A stretch of 6,454 nt of DNA from an uncultured Ignavibacteria bacterium (lineage in GTDB: Bacteria; Bacteroidota; Ignavibacteria; SZUA-365): the NCBI GenBank assembly GCA_913060595.1, contig CAJXSA010000230.1, positions 1-6,454 on the forward strand, in the 5' to 3' direction. Positions 1 through 4,920 of the stretch are shown in pieces (the stretch's first letter is position 1; every line of letters begins with the position of its first letter). Made by a program: the position numbers and the translations under genes. Below the pieces are notes generated by a model. The model was not told the origin of the DNA. It did no database searches and saw nothing but the letters and a program-made list of their open reading frames with translations.

Positions 1-713
1 CGATTCGCATCGATGTACTGCACGAAATCCTTGAGGCCTCCCTTGAAGTGGAACACTTCCTCTTCCTGGTTGCGTTCGTCGCGCAGGGTGATCTTGATAG
101 TCTTGTTGAGGTAGGCGAGCTCGCGAAGCCGCTCCTCGAGCACTTCAAAACGGAAATCGATGGTTTTGAAAATCTCTGCGTCGGGGTAAAACGTCGTCTT
201 GGTTCCGCTGCGCTTTGATTTGCCGATCTTCTTGATCTCGTGATCCGGTGCGCCGCGCGTGTAGCGCTGCTGATAAACGTTGCCGTCGCGCGAAACCTCC
301 ACCTCGCACCATTCGGAAAGGGCATTGACCACCGAGACGCCAACGCCGTGCAATCCGCCTGACACCTGGTAGGTCTGCTTGTCAAACTTGCCACCTGCGT
401 GCAGCGTGCACATCACCACTTCAAGGGTGCTGATTTTCTTCACCGGGTGCGGACCCACCGGGATGCCGCGCCCGTTGTCCTCCACGGTCACGCTCTGATC
501 TTCGTGAATGATGACGCGTATCGTATCGCAAAATCCAGCCAGCGCCTCGTCGATGGAATTGTCGACCACCTCGTTGACGAGATGGTGCAGACCGCGAACA
601 CCGACATCGCCGATGTACATGGCGGGACGCTTGCGCACGGCCTCGAGTCCTTCGAGGACTTTGATACTTGTTTCGGAATACTGGCGCGCCTTCGCTTCCT
701 GTTCTTTTGTCAT
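1..713 (-). CDS. gyrB: DNA gyrase subunit B, N-terminal part (cut by left window edge)
   Basis: GyrB is the ATPase subunit of DNA gyrase, which with GyrA introduces negative supercoils and relieves strain ahead of replication forks. The 237 residues seen cover most of the GHKL ATPase domain. Visible landmarks are YIGDVGVRG (33-41), HHLVNEVVDN (43-52) with the catalytic base Glu48 and the metal-binding Asn52, EDNGRGIPVG (78-87), HAGGKFD (105-111) and the ATP-lid motif GGLHGVGV (119-126). The transducer, TOPRIM and C-terminal parts lie outside the window. The start is well fixed: an in-frame TAG lies 9 bases upstream of the ATG. No Shine-Dalgarno is visible in the 26-base gap after mnmE, so translation may depend on coupling or on an SD-independent start. 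The paralogue ParE is possible from this domain alone, but the dnaN-recF context favours GyrB. The frame is intact throughout. Confidence 0.96.
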   Translation of the reverse strand, partial: MTKEQEAKARQYSETSIKVLEGLEAVRKRPAMYIGDVGVRGLHHLVNEVVDNSIDEALAGFCDTIRVIIHEDQSVTVEDNGRGIPVGPHPVKKISTLEVVMCTLHAGGKFDKQTYQVSGGLHGVGVSVVNALSEWCEVEVSRDGNVYQQRYTRGAPDHEIKKIGKSKRSGTKTTFYPDAEIFKTIDFRFEVLEERLRELAYLNKTIKITLRDERNQEEEVFHFKGGLKDFVQYIDAN

Positions 714-739
714 GATCGTCTATGAAAAATGTGAATGAA

Positions 740-2134
740 TCATTTGCCGATACAGAAACGGCTGAAAATGCCGTTGAGGATGTCATCTGTCGTGACGACA
801 CCGATAATTTCTCCGAGCGCGTCGATGGCCCGGCGCAGCTCCGCGGCCAGCACTTCTTCCGTCATGCCCTCGGATGCCGCCCGCTGTGCTTCGTCGAGAG
901 CGGCGATGCCGCGCCGAAGGCAGTCGGCGTGCCTGATGTTCGTGACGAGTACCGAGCCCTGCTCGCTGCCGCGATGCAGTTCACGTGCCAGCTCCGCGAG
1001 ACGCCGGGAGAGTTCCGGGAGTCCGTCGCCGCGGAGCACCGAAATGACCGGTCCCTGTCCTGCGATTGCCGCGACGGTTTCCCTGGCGGCGAGGTCGCAT
1101 TTGTTGAACACCAGCAGCACTTCTCCGCCACCGCTTTCCTTCGTCAGCTGTGCACGCAGCGCCTCGGCAGGATCGAGGCCATCGCGTGCGTCAGCGAGAA
1201 GGCAGATGACATCCGCACTGCGCAGGGTTTCGCGGCCGATCGCGATTCCTTCCCGCTCGATCACGTCGTCCGTGTGCCGGAGGCCCGCGGTGTCTATCAG
1301 CCGCACATATTCTCCGTGCAGCAGCACCGCTTCCTCCAGATAATCACGGGTCGTTCCGGGCTGATCCGTCACGATGGCCCGTCGCCTGCCAAGGAAATGA
1401 TTCAGCAGGCTCGACTTCCCGACGTTCGGGGCTCCGACGAGCGCGATACGGACGCCGTCCCGGATGATGCGGCCTCCGGCATAACTGTCGAGGGCGCGTC
1501 TGAGCTGCTCTCCCGCCTCGGTGAGGAGCTTTGCGGTCTCCGCCGCGGAAAGGAAATCCACGTCCTCCTCGACGAAGTCGAGGCTCAGTTCAAGCATGCC
1601 TGCGGCATGCAAAAGGCGGTCTCGGATATTGCCGACGTAACGCGAGAGCTGTCCTTCCAGCTGCTGCAGGGACGCGCGATGCGCCTCGTCGGTCTGCGCA
1701 TGGATGAGGTCGGCAACTGCTTCTGCCTGTGACAGATCCATCTTCCCGTTCAGGAATGCGCGGCGTGTGAATTCGCCGGGCTCCGCGTGCCGGATACCGC
1801 TGTCAAGCACGCGCTGCAGCACGCGTTTCGATACCACACTGCCGCCATGGCAGCTGATCTCCACGCTGTGTTCTCCCGTGTAGGAGTGCGGCGCGCGAAA
1901 CACCGTGACCAGGACCTCATCGAGCATGCCGCCCCCGCGGTCACGGACATACCCGTGATGCGCGGTATGACCGGCCGCCTCACTGAGGTCGGTGCCATCG
2001 AACAGTTCCGATGCGACGGCGATCGCACGGTCGCCGGAGATGCGGAGCACCGCGATGCCGGCTGTACCCGGGGGTGTCGCGATGGCCGCGATGGTGTCCT
2101 GCCCGGCGGTCGAAGGAGATGGAATCTGCGTCAT
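740..2134 (-). CDS. mnmE: tRNA uridine-5-carboxymethylaminomethyl(34) synthesis GTPase MnmE (TrmE)
   Basis: MnmE works with MnmG (not in this window) to install the cmnm5 group on wobble uridine 34 of certain tRNAs, using GTP hydrolysis and a tetrahydrofolate-derived carbon. The protein is 464 aa, a normal full length. The N-terminal folate-binding domain (about 10-130) carries PPGTAGIAVLRISG and EISCHGG (92-98). A helical domain follows, interrupted by the inserted G domain (about 225-385). The G domain shows G1 GAPNVGKS (234-241) with the potassium-site Asn237, PGTTRD (259-264), G3 DTAG (281-284), the likely catalytic Glu293 by alignment with E. coli Glu282, and G4 NKCD (344-347). The C-terminus ends in the hallmark FCIGK with Cys461. 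Its ATG overlaps the stop of the DUF721 gene (ATGA, 2134-2131), so translation is probably coupled. A possible AGGAG lies at 2150-2146, 11 bases before the start, which is long spacing. All key residues are present, so it should be active. Confidence 0.97.
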   Translation of the reverse strand: MTQIPSPSTAGQDTIAAIATPPGTAGIAVLRISGDRAIAVASELFDGTDLSEAAGHTAHHGYVRDRGGGMLDEVLVTVFRAPHSYTGEHSVEISCHGGSVVSKRVLQRVLDSGIRHAEPGEFTRRAFLNGKMDLSQAEAVADLIHAQTDEAHRASLQQLEGQLSRYVGNIRDRLLHAAGMLELSLDFVEEDVDFLSAAETAKLLTEAGEQLRRALDSYAGGRIIRDGVRIALVGAPNVGKSSLLNHFLGRRRAIVTDQPGTTRDYLEEAVLLHGEYVRLIDTAGLRHTDDVIEREGIAIGRETLRSADVICLLADARDGLDPAEALRAQLTKESGGGEVLLVFNKCDLAARETVAAIAGQGPVISVLRGDGLPELSRRLAELARELHRGSEQGSVLVTNIRHADCLRRGIAALDEAQRAASEGMTEEVLAAELRRAIDALGEIIGVVTTDDILNGIFSRFCIGK

Positions 2135-2424
2135 CGCAGGCGCAGCTCCTGTACCACCGTTTCGCCGAGCGCCTTGTTGATGCGCTCGACCAGGCCGCCG
2201 CGCATCAAGTGCAGCTCATGGCGCCATGACGCGTCTGTGACCTGTATCCAGAGCACTCCGTTGCGTATGCGTTCGGGTGCCGCGTGATTGGCGATGGCGG
2301 TCCCGACGATTTCTTCCCAGCGGATGATCACTTCCTGCTCCCTGACAGCGCGCGACAAGCCCTGTCGTTCGAGGGCCTGCTGCAGCGCTCTGCCCAGTCG
2401 CGCGGTATGCCAGGGGGTTTTCAT
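2131..2424 (-). CDS. DUF721 / DciA-like protein
   Basis: This is a 97-aa protein of the DUF721 family, the family that includes DciA, the replicative-helicase operator/loader of bacteria lacking DnaC or DnaI. Visible family features are a helical, basic N-terminus (LGRALQQALERQGL, 10-23), the core WEEIVGTAIANHAAPERIRN (36-55), the beta strand GVLWIQV (56-62), SWRHEL (66-71) and a C-terminal INKALGE helix followed by VQELRLR. It is a minimal single-domain version without the C-terminal extension of longer DciA proteins. It starts inside the recF stop (ATGA, 2424-2421) and its own stop overlaps the mnmE start, so it is embedded in the operon. A GGAAG at 2433-2429, 4 bases before the ATG, may serve as its ribosome-binding site. 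A gene of this family between recF and gyrB is a recurrent bacterial arrangement. Helicase loading is inferred from the family and context; nucleic-acid binding is the safer statement. Confidence 0.88.
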   Translation of the reverse strand: MKTPWHTARLGRALQQALERQGLSRAVREQEVIIRWEEIVGTAIANHAAPERIRNGVLWIQVTDASWRHELHLMRGGLVERINKALGETVVQELRLR

Positions 2425-3557
2425 GCGACTTCCGCCATGTGTGAAACTTCACCTTCGCTGATGCGCAGGGTCAGATTGTTTGCGTGTGCGTGCGCGAAAT
2501 GCTGCAGTGTCGCGGCGTTTGCGCTCGTGATGAAGGTCTGTCCGACCCCGTCGACGAGCTGAAGCACACGAGCCAGGCGGTCGTCGTCGAGTTCACTGAA
2601 CACGTCGTCGAGAAGAAGAATCGGCGCCTCGTCAAGATGGGTGTCGAGGTAGCGATGCTCCGCGAGTTTCAGCGCGATCAGCACCGTCTTGTGCTGACCC
2701 TGCGACGCCTGTGCGCGCACATCGAGACCGTTGAGAAGAATGTCGACGCCGTCACGGTGCGGTCCGATCGTGGTGCTCCCTCTCCGGAGATCCGTCTGGA
2801 AACGCCGTGCGAGCAGAGCCCTGTACGCGTCCGCCGCATCGTCAGCGTCAGCCGCGATTTCGGCGGTGGCGCGGTACAGCAGTGTCACCTGTTCGCGTGC
2901 AGCGATGACGCCTTCCATCGCTCGCTGAAAATACGGGATAAATTCTTCGATGAACGCTGCGCGGCGACGCATGATGCGGACAGCCGCCGCTGCAAGCGAG
3001 GCGTCCCAGGCTTCCAGCGTGCCGCGGATATCTTCCGGGCGGCGCTCCATGTCCGAGAGCAGTGCGTTGCGCTGCCGCAGTGTGCGGCGGTAGTCGATCA
3101 GATCTTCCAGGTAGCTGTGCTGCACCTGGGAGATGATGAAATCGATGAAACTGCGCCTCTCGCCCGGACCACCGGCAGTGATGGGCCGATGCTGCGGAGA
3201 GAGCGCCACGATGGGGAACTGTCCGATCAGGTCCGATGCAGCGGCGAGGGCGGTGTTGTCGAGCTCGATCTGCTTGCGCCCCTGCTCCGTGCTGAAGGTG
3301 ACGGCGACATCGTGCCGTGTACCGCCCGCGGAAGTAAAGCGGCCCTCGAGGCGAAAATACTCCTCACCCTTGCGCAGCAGCCCCCTGTCCTGATGAGAAA
3401 CGAAACTGCGAGAAGAACAGAGATAAGACACCGCCTCGAGCACCGTGGTTTTTCCCGCCCCGTTTTCGCCGAGGAGAAGAAGCGTCCCGTCGGGACATTC
3501 GATTTCCGTGTGCCCGTGATTACGTAAGTGAACTATACGCAGGCGGTTGAGAATCAT
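2421..3557 (-). CDS. recF: DNA replication and repair protein RecF
   Basis: RecF is an SMC/Rad50-like ATPase that binds gapped DNA and, with RecO and RecR, helps RecA load at single-strand gaps and restart stalled forks. The protein is 378 aa, the usual size. It opens with the typical LRIVHLRNH (6-14) and Walker A GENGAGKT (30-37). It also has GERRSFIDFI (132-141), a helical arm around 150-250, GPHRDGVDILLNG (265-277), the ABC signature region ASQGQHKTV (284-292), Walker B ILLLDDVFSELD (313-324) with its D-loop, and the late TFITSAN (341-347). The ATG lies 2 bases after the dnaN stop (TGA-AC-ATG) with no strong Shine-Dalgarno, so translational coupling to dnaN is likely. It overlaps the DUF721 gene by 4 bases downstream. 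The dnaN-recF pair is very widely conserved, which supports the call. No defects are seen. Confidence 0.97.
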   Translation of the reverse strand: MILNRLRIVHLRNHGHTEIECPDGTLLLLGENGAGKTTVLEAVSYLCSSRSFVSHQDRGLLRKGEEYFRLEGRFTSAGGTRHDVAVTFSTEQGRKQIELDNTALAAASDLIGQFPIVALSPQHRPITAGGPGERRSFIDFIISQVQHSYLEDLIDYRRTLRQRNALLSDMERRPEDIRGTLEAWDASLAAAAVRIMRRRAAFIEEFIPYFQRAMEGVIAAREQVTLLYRATAEIAADADDAADAYRALLARRFQTDLRRGSTTIGPHRDGVDILLNGLDVRAQASQGQHKTVLIALKLAEHRYLDTHLDEAPILLLDDVFSELDDDRLARVLQLVDGVGQTFITSANAATLQHFAHAHANNLTLRISEGEVSHMAEVA

Positions 3558-3559
3558 GT

Positions 3560-4687
3560 TCAGGCGTTCAATCTCAGAGGCATGACCAGCATGAGAATTT
3601 CCAGGTCTTCCTTCTGTTCCTTGGGTTGAATCAGGCCCGCCCGGGTCGGGGCGCTGAAGAAGAAATCCACTTCATCGGTGGTGAGATGCTGCAGCGCCTC
3701 GGTGATGTAGCGCGCGTTGAAACCGATTTCCAGTTCTTCGTCCACCGAGAATGCAGCGGGCACGGCCTCGCGGGCTTCCCCGCCGAAATCGACGTCCTCC
3801 GCTGAAACGCGCAGTTCGTCCTTCGAAACGGAAAAGCGAATCTGGTTGGTGATGGCATTGGAGAAAATCGAACAGCGCTGCACCGCCGCGATGAGCGCAG
3901 CGCGGCTGACGGTCAGTTCCTTGTCGTTCTCCAGGGGAATAACGCTCTCGTAGTTCGGGTAGCGTTCGTCGATAATGCGGCTGATCAGCGTCATCTCCCC
4001 GAAGGTGAAACGCACGTTGCTCCTTCCGAACACCACGGTGACTTCCCCGTCTCCAAGTGATTTCGAGACGATGTTCAGTGCCTTGGCGGGAATGATGACG
4101 TCACGATTCCCCTCGGTATTGGCCTCCGCGAGCACACCGGCATGCTTGATGCGCACAAGCCGGTGACCGTCGGTGGCGACCGCGTAAAATTCTTCCCCCT
4201 TCCACTGGAAGAGCACGCCCATCATGGAGGGACGCAAATCGTCAGTCGACACGGCGTACACGGTACGCGCGATGATGGTGCGCAGAAGGTCGGTATCGAG
4301 CTGCAGGGAAAACTCTTCCTGTATCCCCTCGGCCTCGGGAAAATTCGCGGCACTCTCCCCGGCCATCTTGTACTCACCCTGATCCGTCTTGAGCGCGATG
4401 CGGTGACTGGACTCGTCGGCCGTGAACATGAGGTCCGTGCTCGAAAGCGCCCGGAGCGTTTCGTTCAGTTTTTTCGCAGGCACCGCGACTTTCCCGTCCT
4501 CTTCTCCTCCGACCTGGAGCGCGACGGTCATGGAAATCTCGAGATCGCTTGCCGTCAGCCGCAGCTCGTTTCCTGCAAGTTCGAAGAGCACGTTTTCGAG
4601 TATGGGCAGAGTCGATTTCGACGGAACGACGCTGATGATCTTCGAAAGCGCCTTGTGCAGATCGCTGCTCACTGCGGAAAATTTCAT
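3560..4687 (-). CDS. dnaN: DNA polymerase III beta subunit (sliding clamp)
   Basis: DnaN forms the ring-shaped homodimer that holds DNA polymerase III on DNA and recruits many repair and replication partners through a hydrophobic pocket. With the start used here it is 375 aa, a normal beta-clamp length made of three similar domains. Diagnostic segments are the N-terminal MKFSAVSSDLHKAL, VVPSKSTLPILENVLFE (20-36), LRPSMMGVLF (151-160), ATDGHRLVRI (171-180), ISRIIDERYPNY (235-246), the NQIRFSVS strand (281-288) and the C-terminal ILMLVMPLRL (364-373). I chose ATG 4687 because GGAGG lies 5 bases upstream and the family N-terminus begins exactly there. The frame stays open to 4780, but the 31 extra residues do not look like a clamp. 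It is the first gene after a terminator and probably leads the operon through gyrB. All the expected landmarks are in place. Confidence 0.97.
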   Translation of the reverse strand: MKFSAVSSDLHKALSKIISVVPSKSTLPILENVLFELAGNELRLTASDLEISMTVALQVGGEEDGKVAVPAKKLNETLRALSSTDLMFTADESSHRIALKTDQGEYKMAGESAANFPEAEGIQEEFSLQLDTDLLRTIIARTVYAVSTDDLRPSMMGVLFQWKGEEFYAVATDGHRLVRIKHAGVLAEANTEGNRDVIIPAKALNIVSKSLGDGEVTVVFGRSNVRFTFGEMTLISRIIDERYPNYESVIPLENDKELTVSRAALIAAVQRCSIFSNAITNQIRFSVSKDELRVSAEDVDFGGEAREAVPAAFSVDEELEIGFNARYITEALQHLTTDEVDFFFSAPTRAGLIQPKEQKEDLEILMLVMPLRLNA

Positions 4688-4692
4688 GAAGT

Positions 4693-4697
4693 CCTCC
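4693..4697 (-). promoter_or_regulatory. Ribosome-binding site of dnaN
   Basis: GGAGG sits 5 bases before the ATG at 4687. It is the clearest Shine-Dalgarno in the window and decides the dnaN start against the longer open frame. The other genes of the cluster have weak or absent sites and follow their upstream neighbour by overlap or a short gap, so this site may set entry for much of the operon. Confidence 0.85.
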
Positions 4698-4755
4698 GGT
4701 GCTATGCTCGTATGTGGCGGGGAAAAACTGTGTGTGACGATTGCGCATTCATGCG

Positions 4756-4781
4756 GATGTGCGCCTGCAATACCGCACATC
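4756..4781 (-). repeat. Inverted repeat in the dnaN leader
   Basis: An 8-base perfect inverted repeat (GATGTGCG at 4756-4763 and CGCACATC at 4774-4781) flanks a 10-base loop. With a one-base bulge the pairing can extend by 2 or more bases. It lies roughly 70 bases before the dnaN start, between the promoter-like box and the ribosome-binding site, so it would form a hairpin in the dnaN 5' leader or act as a two-fold operator. No T-run follows, so it is not an intrinsic terminator. A weaker 5-bp pairing (4743-4747 with 4760-4764) would compete for the same bases. Function is unknown. Confidence 0.5.
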
Positions 4782-4813
4782 GCGTCGCTTTCGCCGTGAC
4801 TGTATGCATCACG

Positions 4814-4821
4814 TAAATATA
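4814..4821 (-). promoter_or_regulatory. Candidate -10 (-7) promoter element for the dnaN operon
   Basis: On the minus strand TATATTTA follows directly after the T-tract of the upstream terminator. It matches 7 of 8 positions of the Bacteroidota-type TAnnTTTG element, and its TATATT part matches 5 of 6 of the sigma-70 -10 consensus. No good -35 or TTG element is seen at the right distance: TGGATT at 4844-4839, with 17-base spacing, is poor and falls inside the terminator hairpin. If used, transcription would start near 4808 and give a leader of about 120 bases before dnaN. The call rests on position and AT-richness in an otherwise GC-rich context. Confidence 0.45.
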
Positions 4822-4822
4822 C

Positions 4823-4849
4823 AAAAAAAACCGATGGAAATCCACCGGT
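4823..4849 (-). terminator. Intrinsic terminator after the RNase E/G gene
   Basis: Read on the minus strand, ACCGGTGG (4849-4842), a four-base loop ATTT (4841-4838) and CCATCGGT (4837-4830) form an 8-bp stem with one G-T wobble, followed at once by a run of eight T (4830-4823, the first shared with the stem). This is a textbook Rho-independent terminator, placed about 72 bases after the RNase E/G stop and before the dnaN leader. On the opposite strand the stem is followed only by CTTTCTC, so it looks one-directional. Confidence 0.88.
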
Positions 4850-4920
4850 CTTTCTCGTCGGAAAACGTTTAATGACAACGAGTTAGCGCCTCATTGCACA
4901 CAGCCCGGAAGCGGGGTGAC

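Larger units (their letters stand above)
4688..4920 (-). other. Intergenic region between RNase E/G and dnaN
   Basis: This is the only long gap in the window (233 bases). In transcription order it holds an untranslated tail of the RNase gene of about 70 bases (4920-4850) in which I see no gene, then the terminator, a promoter-like box, an inverted repeat and the dnaN ribosome-binding site. I looked for DnaA boxes (TTATCCACA-like), AT-rich unwinding repeats and iterons and found none, so there is no support for a replication origin here despite the gene context. No tRNA or riboswitch fold is recognised. Confidence 0.7.

Noticed and set aside
722..1732. 336-codon open frame on the plus strand opposite mnmE
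   Set aside because: It is antisense to an intact, motif-complete mnmE, its translation resembles no family I recognise, and it arises from GC-rich codon bias.
2484..3527. 347-codon open frame on the plus strand opposite recF
   Set aside because: It is a mirror frame of a clearly real recF. The translation is rich in R, E, V and D with no domain, and it has no convincing start signal.
4688..4780. 31-residue N-terminal extension of dnaN
   Set aside because: The extra residues are unlike beta clamps, and the ATG at 4687 has GGAGG at ideal spacing and matches the family N-terminus.
4142..4816. 224-codon plus-strand frame opposite dnaN and its leader
   Set aside because: Most of it is the shadow of dnaN. 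It would also read through the dnaN ribosome site and leader repeat, and no recognisable protein results.
4688..4920. Possible replication origin in the gap before dnaN
   Set aside because: No DnaA boxes, iterons or AT-rich unwinding repeats are visible; the gap is explained by a terminator, a promoter-like box and a leader.
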